From positions 62,001-126,000 of the forward strand of contig CANTFL010000014.1 of assembly GCA_947650285.1 (NCBI GenBank): a DNA stretch of 64,000 bases, read 5' to 3'. Numbering within the stretch: the first letter of the stretch is position 1; every line of letters starts with the position of its first letter. Under the pieces are notes generated by a model. That model searched no databases, was not told the origin of the DNA, and worked only from the letters and a program-made list of their open reading frames with translations. The position numbers and the translations under genes were made by a program. Below, piece after piece: positions 34,861-50,299 of this stretch. The stretch comes from Hyaloperonospora brassicae (Eukaryota; Oomycota; Peronosporomycetes; Peronosporales; Peronosporaceae).

Positions 34861-37800
34861 GCATACTTTTGTGAAGCTATCTTCACTTGTGAATATTCAT
34901 CTTGACAGATCCGTAAGGCATCTCATCGTAACGACTCGCAATTTGCTGACGGTTTTGATTTCGTCGTTGGTTTTAACTCAGTTCGCTTCCTTCAAAGGTC
35001 GTACTGTAGTTCATGAATTAGAGGGTTCACATGTCCACCCTCTACGTATTTTTATATAGCGCGTATTTTAAATTGTAATGTACTTTTCATCAAAGGACGT
35101 TAGCGAGATTTAATTTCGTGGTTGACTCATAAAGATGAAAATATTGCAACAGAAACCTACAAGAAAATAAAAATATACAGTCTCATGAAAGATCGAACAT
35201 ATCCACTTTTGTTGGACCCAAAGGTATACATCCAACGTTTGTTTATTAATAAAAAAAGAGGTTACAAGCTTTAAGCATAATTATTGAAAACTGTAATCGA
35301 TCCGATGTTAGGCCACTCATAATATTAAGTACCTCCTTCTGATTTTACTGACAAACGAAAAGATAATACCACTAACGACGTCGTAGTTAGGCACCAGTGT
35401 ATTTGACGTACACAGTACGTGTATAGAAAGAGGCGAGTATCTCTAACGACAACGAAAGAAAGAAGTATGAGTATACATATTATGCATAATTTTGTATCTC
35501 ATTACAAGGTCTTTTATATTGTTAACTATATGAAACCCACCCGTCAATAGTTGAAACTCGCTCACCAATAATTGTGCGTGTTCAGCATAATACACGATTA
35601 ACATAATTCAAAAATGGGGCCTACATCGACTAATTTGTTTAGCAGTTCAGAACGCCGTCTACATAGGTTATATATATGCAAGAGTTACATGAAACAAATA
35701 TATGTAGAAGAAAAATATTATTACTCTTAAATTAACTGAAATGTATTTAATCAATTACAATACAGAGCTTACCTTAGTACAATGTTAAAATCGATAAATT
35801 GTGCAAGATAGCGCGATATTAAATATGCCACACAAAATTTAGCGCATTCATGAAAGAGAGCAGTTGTCATCACTATTTTTTAGTATGAAATGCTAATAGC
35901 AGCTTCGATGTGGAGACTAAACCGTTATTTAGTCTCTAAAAATTATCGAACAGATACGCAGCTGAAACCGTAACAAGTCAAACTTGTTATAGGTCAGTTG
36001 ATCGGTAGTGATCTACGACTTTAAATGATAACAAGAATATTAACTTGTGATTAGAACAATGCAAAATGTTTTTACATAGTTGCCAGTATTTCACTTTTGG
36101 CTATGTATAAGACACCGAGATTTTAAAAATAAGTTGATGAATATCTCGCAAAGTTTATTCATTTTAAATATTTTTAATATGACTTTTTCTGTCGACGTAT
36201 TTCGTTTCGATTTCTGTTCTTAAGCTTTGCTAGTTTTGTCTTGCGAATATACCAGCTTAAATGATATAATATGTAGGCATAGATTAATTTATACATAAAT
36301 ATGGAAAGAGCATTTTTAAACAACACGGTACAAAATTAGTTTATTATTTCTACATCTAATTTTGTTCTACTTTTATCAAAATGGCATGTAAACCGCGATG
36401 TCGGGTGAGTTCGATATATATACACCTAAAAGGATTGAATTCCGATGGCATCACATTCAAACACGAAGTACAAATGATTGATGTATGAAAAGGTTTCGAG
36501 AGTAATTGTACATGCATGCAGAGCTGTGAAGAATAGGAGATCTACCAATTAAATAGATTTGACCAAGAAGGATTCTTCCGATGAATACATGGTAGTAAAT
36601 ACGTAAGAAAAAATTATCGGTCAACTAGTTCCGTAACTTGCGTGCTCCAAATTAAGGACAAAAAATGGTTTACCAATCAATCATAGCCTTGGTAGTAGAC
36701 AGAAAGTTTGGTTTGTGGGGTGACTTTTTCTCCTACTGTATAGCCTAATCTACTTGCAGGAGTAAAATCGGTCAAATATGTCCATATTAAATTTTGTATG
36801 TGCCCTTTATACGATATGTCGGTTTAAGGTATTTAATAAGTGCGGACATTACATTGTAGCAAATTATAATTTAAAAAAGTGGGTTTTTAAATGCTAATCA
36901 AGAATCATTTTAATTATAATATTAAATTAATTTCATGTGCAATCGTGAATAATAATGCATACACAGGTGTCAAATTTAAAATTTGTACTAAACCGCACAG
37001 TTTTATGATAAAGAATATAAATTTCAACAGCTGGCTTTATTTTATAATTTTTTGTCGCGAATAGATCGACCATAATTAGTCACCGCCTTTATGAAAGCTC
37101 CCTTTTGTGTCACTTACTGAGTATGACTTAAGTTAAGGTACTCCTAAGCCTTTTTTTATGCATGTCCTACAGTTCAAATGACAAAAAAACTCGAACACGC
37201 ACCATTTACGGTGAAAGTATCACTTAACTCAGCCTGGTCATAGATGTAGCAGTCTTCGTGTAATTTAGAATCCATGAATAAACTTACCTTTAATATTTTT
37301 ATCGTGTTTCAACTATTAAGTTTTCAAACATCCAGTGGACACATTCAATATTACCAATTCGGTCTAACAGAAATTAAAACAATGTTCTCGCTGGCCCATC
37401 AGTTTGTTCATTTGCCACCGATCGTAATATGGGAACGCACATTTATAATCATATATATATTATGTATACTTCATTTTAAGGCGAGTACGGTCCATCTGAT
37501 TGATTATACGATTTTGTAAAAAATTGGTGCATAATATAGAAAGTCATCCTATTAGTTTAATATTAGCTAAAGATCCAATTCGACAAAATGATCAAACATT
37601 TTCAATACTTTTTAATTGTTTGATGCTTCAATATCATTTTTACCTTTAGGGTTGCTTCGTTCATCAATTAGGGTATCGCTGGTCATAAGATATACCGCAT
37701 AATAATAAGACAGAATTTATGCGTAAGGTTATGTGCACACGGGCAATCTTTTAATAATTATGCAAATACCATTTCATACTATATATATAGAAGACATACC

Positions 37801-40800
37801 AATACTATCATTCTATTTTGTTTCATCGTTACGCTATATTCCATTTCTTGATCATTATCGAACGTATTTTCTCATTAATTTTAGTAGGTAGATTATACGT
37901 AGCTATGAAAAATAGTATTTTAGCCTTTATACCCAGGATAACTTTGCATCGCGTCGATACCTAAGTCAAGAAGGGAGGGTTCTCATAGCGACGGTAGATG
38001 TCGATCGAATTCTCAGCTTAAATTATGATGAGGACAGAATATTGACATCATAAAAAGAATTGTTTATTGGTTATATATGAACTAATGCAAATAGTTAGCC
38101 AGATAGCAATGGCCTCTTACAATCGAGAAAATTGGCATTTTCTCCTAATTCTGTAAATTTCATTACCCTGAACTTATTTTTCATCGTAATTTAATCGCAA
38201 TATCAATATGGTGTGAGATTACCACTCACCCAAACTGAAAAACTAATCAATAAGTGTACGATAAACTTTAAGCTCGACTGTTTAATAAGTGTCTTTAAAT
38301 TTTATATCGTCCATATTAGTAAGGATGGTGATTTTAACTTGTCTTTTTAATTGGTAAATTTATATTGCTTTGTAAAATATGGCGCAGAATAGATGGCTTC
38401 AGGTTGGGATCCATTGTTCTTTCTTTCAACAATTTTTTTCTATTTTACGAGATAATCATATAAAATCAACGAGTCTGATTTGCGGGCCAGATACTGAAAA
38501 GAATTTCTAAAAGATGATCGATAATTTGTAAAAAAAAACCTGGTTTATATATTATAAGCAGGACACAAAATGTTATATATAAACAGCTGATAAAAATCAA
38601 ACATGATAAGATTTGCTAAGTGTATTCATCTGTTACGATTAATAAGAAAATTAAAAAGTAATAGATTAGATTTTTATTAGGAACGCCAATCCAAACTGCC
38701 CTGAATGCGAGCCGTCGGAAAAGGAACTTTGATATTTCATAATTAATAAGGCTTAATTATGCGAATCAGAAGCGAAAGGCTTCTTAAGTGTTATGGTCAA
38801 AACAGAAAAATCGTCAAAGTGTTCCTGCTTATACATATCTGCAAGAATTCTTTTCGACTTCCGAAGCTGTAGCAGAAAGCACAAACCAGATTACGAATGT
38901 TCTTGACCTTTCGCCATGTATGACGCTAAAAGGCCACTCTTTCGATCATAATTAAAAAAACAGAATTTAAATGTACAAAAAGCGTATCTTGCAACGGGTT
39001 TCTATCTTACAATAACCAATTGAAATGAGGCGATCGAGATCCTTGCCCTTCATACTTTTTCGATATATATCTTAGCACGATGGAAGACGCTTGCAATACA
39101 CCGATCCCAAATTCTGAGACTGAAACTTTCTGCCAAAAATCGTAATTATCCACCGATACCTCATACCACCGATCATTGTCATAATTATTCAAAATGTTGA
39201 GCGGGTGGCTAATTTAATTGTACACGAAGGCTATCCATAACGTCGAAAGATGCCTCGCTAAACATTCTTTTACCAGCACAAATTATATGGATGGAATTGT
39301 TCAGGGCAGTATTCGTCATTATATAAATGACTAATGCCATTTTTGGAAATGGTTGACTTCTCTAAGATGCATGCTTTGAATACCAGCTACGAGTTTACAA
39401 ATATTCCAATCCTACATGCACATATATATTCGGAAGTCCGTTCATTAAGCGTGTCGAGTATACTTCATAATAGTGGACCTCCTTCAAACTTAACATGCAA
39501 TCGATGGACGATGCCCTCGGCTTCGCTATGTCGGATGACCTATGAAAAAAGCTTGGGGTGTTATTGTAAAAGTATTGAGTCAAGTCCAATGGACGCGGTC
39601 ATACGTGTGTTGCTGTGCTTCAATATTTCGTAACCGAGATATTTTTGCCGATTAATGTAATTTAAATTTGTAAATGAAATTGCAGCTTCATATCATATAT
39701 TATATTCCCATCATATATTTGAAGGAAAACGTATATGATCGATTTCCTCATGGCTTATCCAACATCTTACTGAGAGTCTAAGGGACTCTATATTGGTGGA
39801 TAGATTCTAAGGTTCTAGCAATTTGGAATCTAAAATGGTGTGTGCATCGCCGAGATTGTCCATAACGCACAAAAATCTTTGTAGCATTTATCACCTTTAA
39901 ATTCTGACTCAAAGCATCAAAAAACGAATTTCTAAAACTATAATACAAATAAAATATATTTCAACCTAGTTCTTGTTTTGAGACCTTTTGCTTTCCGATT
40001 ACGGAAGCTATAGTGACTAATCGATTTGTAACTTTGCGGACGTTATTCAAGTATATTTAAAAAAGAATCATCTCGGGTGCATAGCCGAAAGATCTTTATA
40101 TTAATATATTCGAATGATCAAAGATAAAATCATACATTAGCTGGTTCACGTATTTCTCTCTACATACAAATGAAATGACTGACATGTAGACTTTTTAACA
40201 ACATTTAAAAGTGAAATGGAAGATTTTCAAAATCACAAGGTATAATATTGAATGGACTCTTCAATACAAAAAAAATCGAAAATATCACCGCCATACTTTT
40301 TCAGCATAGATTTCGAAATGGCTAATCAAACGCAAATAGGACGCAGTCATCCTCATTTACTTGAATAAAAATATTCAGATTAACGGTTTGTTTTATCTTG
40401 TTATAATACAACATCGATATCTAATTGTTGAATGAATATTATATCGTATACAGGCGGTGTTTGGAAACGTGATCCTGTGACATAAAAAAATACGTCGGTG
40501 CAGAAACCTATCTTCGCTTTTCAACTTTATTATTAACATAAAATATGAAATTTTCTCTACGGTAAAATGATCCAATTTCCAAGGATGTCGGCAATGCTTT
40601 CATCATCATTTGTTTAATGTCTGATTCTAAGTAAACAATATCAAAGATCATTGTGCGTGCACAAATGAAGCAATTGATTGATTTATAATCAAACAATGAA
40701 CGACATAGCATTTTTTATACAGAGGTTCGATGTTCTGATGCTACATTACCTATTACGTGGTCTTTAGGGCCACAATAATGGCATTTCATGTGAAGGATAA

Positions 40801-43800
40801 AAAACAATGGAAATGGCTTGATCAAAAAAATCATTTGTACGCACCCACAGGTGGCGATATAAAAAAAAACTGGTTTGAATTGTGTGTATGATGAGTTGCT
40901 TGACCGCCTCACAAAGGATCCTATTGGTTTAAGACTTGATATGGAAATGCTGAACAATCCCAATATATACCCGCCCTCTACCAAAGTCATATTTATTCCT
41001 AAAATTAGTAATAGTAATGCCTTATATCCAAACCTTTTCTGTAAAGGCTATACTTTTGTACGATTATAAAGGCGTCATTCAATACAAATACGCATTTTGT
41101 ATGCATTCTCTACATCGCATCAAATATAACAGAAACTTGATTTACTTACCGTGACATCAGTAACTTACAAGGTCCACAATAAAGATCCGATCCCTATACT
41201 AGTAATGGATGACAATCAGAAGTTCTTATAATTATATATCTATATCGAACTGATGCTGATCATCTACCTTTTCCATCACTAGTTTTAGTACGGCAAGATA
41301 AATCAATTTGATAACAATGTGTACCGTTATTCGTTGTAAATTTGATGTATCAGAATTCTCCGATATAATTCTGGTACAACTCACATTTAAATATCTTAAG
41401 GACTAATAATGAAGTGCGTATTCAATTTTACAACTTTAATATAATACAATTTGGGGGTGAACGTTAGGCGAGCGACTTCAATAATAATTTTCAAATGTAC
41501 ATACTATGAATCTACGACGAAAATAGTGTTCTTTAACATACTCAAGCATGCAGACGAAGCTAAATTTGGATCAAGTCAACTATTTGTGATAACCAGACTC
41601 GTTTTTCGGGAAAATGTTTTTCTCATCTCTATAACGACGAGGCTTTGTATATGTCTAAAGTTCTTGTTTCAATTACAATAAGACGTAAACGATCTAGACA
41701 AATCATAACAAACTCGCTAGATAGGACTTTAGAGACACCGCCATTTCCAGCAAGTTGATACTCGAAAGCGTTAGGAGAGTAGAGCATTTATAAAGTCGGC
41801 CGAAGTACTTCCGTACGTTGTTTATACGCGCATAGAAAGAGTTCAGTACCCCAGTCATGGAAGGCTGGAGCTAAGTAAGTACCTTAATCTCTTTTTAGTA
41901 GTCATACAAATACGAGAAAAAACCAGATTTATAGCATTTTGTCACATATAAATCGACACCCATATTATGTACAGGTCTTTATGGATGAAAATATAAAGCC
42001 TGTGCAAACTAATCGTTGGGGTCAAATTTGAACGCACTCAAAAAAAATGTTCACATGAAATCATTGTTGTCATATCACGTCTACAGGTCGATATAAAACG
42101 ACGAAAGCTAGGTCAAATTGATTGGGCTATAGAAAATAAGGGTAGGGACATGTTACAAGCTTGGTGATACATATATACAGCAGTATTTTGGCCGGACGTT
42201 TCTGTTTAATCTGCATATAACAATTAACGTTCGGAATTTTTTTACCACGCTTCTTATTATATGTCCAAGCACTTTAATAGGTTAATTTTTAAATTGTCGC
42301 TCAATCGAATCAAGATACATTTGAACCGATGTTGAGATAATCATTGTTTTGTGGATCAGGCTCTATTTTAAAAAAATGATTAGAATGAGTGAATTATGTG
42401 ACACACGTACCTTGTTATGCTGTACTGACCAGATATGCGAACAACGTCAGCAAAGTCCAGTCGGTAATTCTGTTTGTATCAAGTTGCTTGAAGTCACATT
42501 TATTGAACAACTCACCGAAAGCTCCTTTAAGTAACTTGTCGAATGATAAATTATATTGAAAACCTTAATTGGATAAACCACTATCGCAATATACTTCTGA
42601 GTATGTTCTTTTAGATTTAACGTATTCGCAAATAGTTCATCGCGGTCATAGACCCATTTATTCACGATTTCATATACGATTCAGATAATTATGCGCAAAA
42701 GATGACTTTTAATTGGTTATACGAAAAGATGAGTTACTCCCGCTGATTTGATTCCCTGTATAATATTTCACGAGGACAATCCCATAAAAACATCTTTCAT
42801 TTACAAAAATGTTTTTGAATATGACAACCGATTCTGAACATATACTAACATTCCTCCCAAAGTATATCAAGGCAGTAATAGAACAGATAAAAAGTGAAAA
42901 TTGCAATATTATACGGCCTTTGCTTAAAAACTGATGCATTTATTGACATCGCTAAATATAATCACTAAAAAAATTAATGTCCCTGTAACCATTTTTTCAC
43001 TCCTCTCTTAATAATTGTGAAATAATATATATGTAATACGGTGATGTAGATGCAAGAAAACGGTCAGACATATCTTGTATATATGAAGACGGTTATGCAG
43101 ACGCAAGAAAACGGTCGGACATAGCTTCGATCTTCATCTAAAGGTTTTATTGTCGTTTTCCTATTACGTCACGATGTCCATGTATATGTAGTACCGATCT
43201 ATCGTACCTAGTATCATATGAATTTACGGGTATCTTATTAGTGAATTCGTCATCTTAACATTTAAATCGAAAACGAATTGTAGTAAGCTAAGCGCGTTTT
43301 AATGTTGCGAAAGCGGTTGGAAGCACGATTAAGGTCAGTATTCGATTAAAAATTAGTAGTACCACTAAAGAAAGCACTATACAAGGGGTCACATCAAAAT
43401 TTAATTTCTATAATGCAATTGGTCACGAGCATGGGATCCAAAACATTACGAATGCTGCTGGTGTGATGATATAGTATCAAAAGAATAGCAGATTTGAATT
43501 GAGTGATAATGTTAATAATGGTGATTATATTTAAATTATAATGTCAGGAGGCTTGATTTTTTTCTACAAGGACTATCAACGATAGGTTGGTCCATCAGCA
43601 TCGTCATTAAGAACCTACTTTAGCTTTTGCATATCCCTTAATATTAACGAGGGTCATCACCGGTGTACATTCACAAAAATGATGAATATCATAGTAAGTA
43701 AATTCATTAACTCCTTTCGCATTTGCAGGTCGCCGTCGCTTCTGTGTTAGGAGTCTTGTTAGAACGCCTGGAAATGAGTAATTTAAGCATGGAAAATTTG

Positions 43801-46800
43801 ACCAGCAGGTATGTATCAGAGTCGGAATAAAGAAAGCTCAATATATCTTTATAGCTATTACTCACAAACTCAGAAATTAGTAATCGCGAAGAACATCATA
43901 TTTCTACCGTCATTATGAGAATTACAACAGAAACAACTGATATAAATTTATGTACTTATATGCATTGACCTGTCCCCAATGTAGGTTACGAGGTCATTTT
44001 GAATGTGGCAGAGCCTTTATTTATCGATTATTTTCTCGTTTTAAAATTATGCTATACTTGTGACGTACATAAGATCGAGTTGCCGGTTGCGTGCTCGCGT
44101 TTCTCGATACGTAGTTTTCCTTAAGTGTTATCTTTCCTTGAGATATGTTAAAAATAATTATTTAGCAAAATTCCTTCGGTACCACGTAAAAGACCTTTTT
44201 TACATATTTAAATTGAAAGGAAGTACAATCGTGACGCGGCAGGATTCCTCGATCACAATTTAAATTATGCCATACCCTGAAACAGATATAAGACTTTTTG
44301 TTCATGTTTTTAGAATTTTTGCGGTATAGATTTAGTATTTCCAAGCTTGACGTCGTGGAAAAGATGAGAGCTGTGTTCGTGCTACCCTCAATATTGCAAC
44401 TAAAAATTAACCAATGATTACCGAATGGCTTGATCTAGTCTTCATATCGAATGCAATTCGATGCTCGGGCCTTGTGCGACAATGAATGGGAAATCTGTAC
44501 AACAAAAATGATTTAATATCGTTGTTTGGGGTTATTTCTATAATAATCCTGAAGGGTTCATATTTAACCTTATTCTGGAAGTCTGGATACATATATCTCT
44601 GCCTTGTGATATTGTAGGCTTTCTTCATATGTACTGTTTGTCTAAACATGTCATCAAATTATATTGCAGATCCACAAAATTGCCTCTATTTCCTTTAAAT
44701 GTATTTTTAAATGACCGCAATTTCAAAAATTCGACCTATAAAGTTAGGTTCTGCGGAGTTGCTGGTGTGACGGTTTTCTGAAGGCCCGATATACAATTTA
44801 ATATACGGCTATTGCGTCCAAATTATTTTCTGCCCGAAAAAAGATCGTTTCTGCAAACGCATGAGTATATAAATTAGTTTCCTTCTATATTATTACTAGG
44901 AATGAATGTTACACAAGGATTAGCTCATTGGTGAAAGGCATTGCGAAAAGTTAAATTGTCGCTAGGGTGCAGGTCATATGACAAGGCCATACGTTTATAT
45001 TGTTTTGAATCATTGAACCTTGTCTAATTAGACGTTAATGAGGTACATAGTGAGGTTAAATTATAGCAAATGATTTCGCACCGTGTGTCGTTGTTCAATG
45101 GGTTTGTTTAATAGTAAAAACTTGTTAATTTTCTTTTCATCTTACTAGAAGCGTTCCCACTCCCACGGCGAGCCTCGTTGGTGATATGTCAATGTCCATT
45201 GGACGCCTGTCCAATTTTTTTATATACGTGGCACCTATTACGACGCATAGAAGTCTCTACACCCTTTTATATATGTTGCACCATTAGTCCAATATTGAAA
45301 GTCGATATATAGGCGGCTTGTATTTATATTAGTATTCAGAGGTTGGACTAAAACGATTTTTTATGCGCACACAAAGTGTCTTACTTTCCAATCTTTATTA
45401 AAAAACCTGTTCAGGCGAGCATTGAGCTGCCTATTGGATATTTTAAAGCAAGTTTCAATTTTTAATATTACGAAGAGAATGCTACACTATCCAATTTCTA
45501 ACTATATATTGGGATAAAGAAGAGAAGTATGTGGTAATGTTACGGTAACTATGCGTTGGCGGCCCCTTCTACTAAAGAAGCATGTTCCATTTGTCGAAGG
45601 TACATTTATGAAATTTTGCTAGCGGACAACATCTGGGGGGATATTGCCAATCCTTAACGAGATTAGGGACGAACAAGAGTTCGAATGATCAAGGTTGATA
45701 ATTTTATTATGTAGCTCATGTTTTTGCCATCGTTTAGTTAAGACAATAAAATGGTATGCGGTCCTATATGTAATGGTTGTGTTTTGGTGGGTTTTAAATG
45801 CATGCATGTGATCTGCCCATATATATTGACGAAGTGTTGGTAATCATGACTGCGTATTTAATGCTTAAGTTAAAGGTCCAATTCACCGTCTGATGGCGCT
45901 TATACGTTCGCGAAGGAATTTTTTGATGTCTCAATGTGTCCAATTTCATTCGGCTCGTACGTGAATTAAAATAGTCCGATGCGCATATTGATTTATTCAT
46001 CTTGTGTCGTATTTTCATGTAGTCTAATTTTGTTTCAAATGAACCAAATCTCTGGTTCATCATATTCATTGACGTTATATCGCATTTACTGCTTCTGATA
46101 TCCAGACTATCGAGAGCGAGCGCGCAATTTTACAATATCAACCGCCACTAGAACGGAGCAAATTAATAGGCGTCTATATCCTTGTCGTTGTAGCACTCGT
46201 TCGTGATACATTTTTACTTGAATCTTTATTCGTACATTGTAAAGTGTTTTATCTTTGCAATATACTAGATTGATCCGCATGGATACTGATTATTTTTTTC
46301 GAGCCAATCATTACGATACGAAGACCTGCCTCCCCTTTTTACAAATGCTTAAATAAGTGGTCAAAATTTGCATGGCCCTTTAGACTTCGATGGAAGGGGT
46401 ACTCGTCATACGCGTATATGTGCCGAAATAAGCCTATCACCCGCACTTTCATCAACTTTATATACTGATATCGCTTATGATATATCATAAAGTATTTTAA
46501 AAACAAGTGTAATACATGTTACAGGCTCATTTTGGCTTCACCCAAATGTATGATAAGCGACCATTTGGGAGATGTCATGAAAGGATGCAGGCATATGTCG
46601 GACCATGAAGAGGTCACGACATGAGGTACTAATGCATTCGGGCAACTCGTTGGATACGAATAAGATAATAATGTACAAAAGTGTGTGCATTGTACTACTT
46701 CAAATGATCACGTTGCAGTGTCGGGGCACAGCTTTAATATATTTTTGGTCGACTTAAAAACATAATAATATCTTTATTATTCTTCCACCACATCTCGCTC

Positions 46801-49588
46801 AATTTTAACGATGCCAACTTTTAACAGTCTCTCAATAATTTCTTTTCATTTCATGTAATCAATAGGACGGGGCGTGTGTTTATAAACGTTACAACTCGCC
46901 TTTTATTGACACTTGGGTTTCATCCAAAATGGTCGACAACTATATATCTTTAAATCACGCATCAAACAACCGCAAGGTACGTCTATACAAGTATACAACA
47001 CGTGCAGAAGACTTAAATTTTGAGATTCTGCGCCAAATCTCCAAATAAATATCCTTTATTAAAAGAGTGTGATTCATTTAAACCTGCTGTGTATTTTATT
47101 ATTAGCAGTGACTGCTGAAAGAACATTAAAGTATTTTTTACTACAGTCGGAATGACTTACATGTAGTTTGAAAAGCGTTATATAGCCTTTAGGATATAAG
47201 ATCAGCTAAACCAGTATTTTAACGTCCCTTCACTACTCAGAGCGTACAAATGTCAGCTTTTTGAGTGCTGACGTCTATTCGAAATACCCAAATTTAAACA
47301 AAGTGTCGGTCTTGTATGAGCTTCGTAATTACTTGATCTTTCTTTCCATTGTTAAATTGCTACCATCATGTTATCGTCTGTAACTTGACGAAGGTCGCAA
47401 CATCGACATAAGTACATTTTATAATTGCTTTGCGCCCTAGGTATGTTTGATGCCTTCTCGCACCACAGTGTTCCAAATCCGTTATTTGCGCTCTAATTGA
47501 CGTATATTAAGGGTAAATTAAGTTCATAATTTTCTGCAAAAGATAAGTAAGGGACATCGTGATGTGCCTTGCGTACTAAGAAATTTTTGCTGTCCAAGAA
47601 GGACTAAAAAAAATATTTTCTGAATGTGTTATAAATAAAAAAATCTGAATTAAATTATTACTTCTGATTTGGCCTTTCCGAGAGCAATGGTGACTTTGTC
47701 GATAAGAAGTAACTATTCTCATCGATGATTGTATGCTCACGTTAGCTATATTAGATGTTCAACAAACACTCACTAAACTCCATCGATTCTATAATCTTAA
47801 AAGATTTCCTAACAAATTCAATTATTCGCATACGTCTTAGATATTGATCTAATGAATTCGGTGGAATCATGTTACGGAATTATGAAGATTATAAGCCACA
47901 ACGAGACTTTCACATACTATTTTTTATTTTTTACTAATTTCTATGCCTGTCACAGATTTATTCCGCATATTAGGATTCCCTACATTAGCATTGATACTAT
48001 TCGTGTGAATGTAGCGATTCATATGTGACAATTGTACTTGCATGTTTAAAGTTAGATAAATTAAAGCCTAGTTTGGTACAGAGTTTTTATGATTACGTTT
48101 TAACACCAAAATTACGGAATCGTTTCAATAAGTGCCAGCAAAATGGCGTGCAGTAGAAGACAAATGGTTTCGTTCAATTATGAATGTGTAAATATTTATA
48201 TCTTTATTCTATATATTTTTCGGTGCATAGTGGTATATATAAATCTTCCGTACGATGTACATTATCTCATATTGTAGTGCTGTATGTGATTTGGTTGATT
48301 ACCACCAATATTATATCAACATGTATTATTTACTCAGTTACACCGTGCAATATGAAAATCAAAAATGAAGCATGCTATTGTTGATGATTACTTCATGGCA
48401 TTATTGTACAAGCTCGATACCACTTCTAACATATTACGATTATCTTCATCGTTTTAATTTTTTTGTGTCATAATAAGACGTCTATGTGCATTCGTCAAAA
48501 TACATTTATTATATACACTTAATTTGGGGCGACGCTTATGACGTACCGTGTCAGTGTCAGTGACATTAACTTGATGAGCAGCGCCATTTTCTCCTGTCGT
48601 GTATAAAATCATTATGAAGTGTATTAGCCTGTAGCTATCGCCTTAGCGAACTGCTAGTTACCTAAACAAAATCACGTTGTGCTGCAATAGCTACCCTTCA
48701 ATACTAAAAAATATTTAAAAGCATCACTTTATAAAATAGCTTGATATTGCAATTGCTAACCTACCATGCTAAAAATGAACAAATAATCCATTTGGACAAA
48801 TATATGCGTATGGACACGGCCGAAAGCATCGTCCGCAAATGTTTTTTCTTAAGAACTTGACTGGAATTGTGTTTGCTAGTGCAGATGACCCTCTTTTTTA
48901 AGTGGGTCGTCTGCTGGTTAAACAGGCAGTACTGATGCAATGCATCGGTTCCATATAAATATTTTTTATGCGTGGTAGTTTTCTAATCATTATCGTGATA
49001 TTGTAGTATATATAGTGTAAAGACAAATGTGATGTTGCTATCTGCAGTAAGCGTTTTTACGTATAAAAGGGAGGGTTTTAGTTCGCATTCAGAAAAAAAG
49101 GTAGTGCAGACGGTTAACTTGTTATCTCACTACTTTATGACTACAATGTCGCCGACATTTGACCTGCTCCGCCCTCGAATACCGGCACCGGCGTTGCTGA
49201 ACTAATGGATTGTTCATCATTGATACTACGTGACCATATTCTTGCGTATTAGAAAAAAAGATTTATTTAAAATATTAGGATATATAGGCATTTCTAATCT
49301 GCCGAAATTGCCCGGACAATATCAAATTTATATAAAGAATGTGACGCATACATGGACCATATCGCACACTAAAACTCCTTTTATATCTGCTCTTGAGCGT
49401 ATTATCCATTCAAATGTACGTATTACAACTATTCACGAATAATTATTGATGTTTTCTATAAAATAAGTGTAATGGCTTAAATTTCGTTGCTTACCTGTGA
49501 TTTTAAATCTTAAATTGCCTTGTATCAATCAAATTCGTTGTGATTATTCAAAACCATTTAATATCCTGATTGCTCATGGTGATATATA
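34861..49588. other. AT-rich desert, third block
   Basis: Nearly 15 kb of AT-rich DNA. ATG-started frames reach at most 99 codons (39,334-39,633, plus). Small GC-richer patches with possible splice sites occur, for example 41,775-41,874, 43,729-43,808, 45,149-45,283 and 46,106-46,270 (plus), but open stretches of this size are expected by chance in DNA of this composition. Apart from a two-unit tandem repeat at 43,038 I see no structured element. Confidence 0.5.
43038..43129 (+). repeat. Two-unit tandem repeat, period 51
   Basis: Units beginning acggtgatgtagatgcaag (43,038) and acggttatgcagacgcaag (43,089) share about 35 of 41 positions, ending in gacata-ctt. The 10 bases between units are not repeated a second time. 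Confidence 0.7.
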
Positions 49589-49826
49589 GGCACACACTCA
49601 CCCTTTGATACGTACACACCCCTGAAATAGAGGCCCTCCTCGAGTATTGGGACCTCCCTTACTTGACACTGCAGAAGTATACACACAAGATGCTATATAA
49701 ATATTGTCTGCGACGTGCACATCCATCCGTTATTTATGCCTCTTTTAAGTCAGAACACAACCTTGCGTATGACTTCCGCTCTCGTTATCTGGCACCGCCT
49801 TTGAGTACCCCTAATACTGTCATTTT
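49589..49826 (+). repeat. Terminal inverted repeat, left
   Basis: Inverted match to 51,873-52,110, interrupted by a few small gaps near 49,650. An ATG-less coding-like frame runs through both copies, but it is part of the repeat and not a gene. Confidence 0.85.
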
Positions 49827-49839
49827 TCGTATTGTAAAC

Positions 49840-50290
49840 AGCTTCCAGAAAAAACGTCATTAACGCCTGTGATGCAAGTAGCAATTCAGCCGTAGGGCCG
49901 CGTAAACTTCCGCGTTGGAAGGCAAAGAGGCGCATCATTTGATTGCGCATTGCTCTTGCTCAATGTCGTACCCTCCATCTGTCTCGTTGTGGTGCTGTAC
50001 GAGTTCCTCTATCAACAGAAGTAAACTGCCTGTACGACCGAAAGAGACCATTTCGTTGCTGAGCAGAGCGGCATTTGCGCACGGACAACAACGCAGCAGC
50101 TGTCACTTCTCTGTAGCATCCACTTGATCCTACTTAATTTGTTGTCAATAAACCTCGCACGATTGTTCTGGTGGCCAATTACCGCGACTCGACCAGGTGA
50201 GTTGCTTTCACATATACACATTAGAATAATTGTGTCTGTTTATATACGACCTCCTGATGATTTTTTGCTGACATTGTGTGGATGTATAAT
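49840..50290. other. Cargo left of the glycosyltransferase pseudogene
   Basis: Overlapping open frames on both strands. A minus-strand piece near 50,100-50,210 reads G-R-V-A-V-I-G-H-Q-N-N-R-A-R-F-I-D-N, which looks protein-like but which I cannot place. It may be transposon coding remains or upstream DNA taken up with the cargo. Confidence 0.25.
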
Positions 50291-50299
50291 GTATTTTGG

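Noticed and set aside
41775..41874. GC-richer open stretch ending in gtaagt, resembling an exon
   Set aside because: The only good acceptor (tttccag at 41,750) leads to an in-frame stop at 41,772, and open stretches this long are common by chance here.
44930..45005. tRNA-like string (tagctcattggtgaaaggc followed by gcaggtcatatg)
   Set aside because: The A-box resemblance is not matched by a B box, and no cloverleaf with paired acceptor ends could be drawn.
46073..46270. 66-codon open stretch with a hydrophobic segment
   Set aside because: No ATG, no clear donor and within chance expectation for AT-rich DNA.
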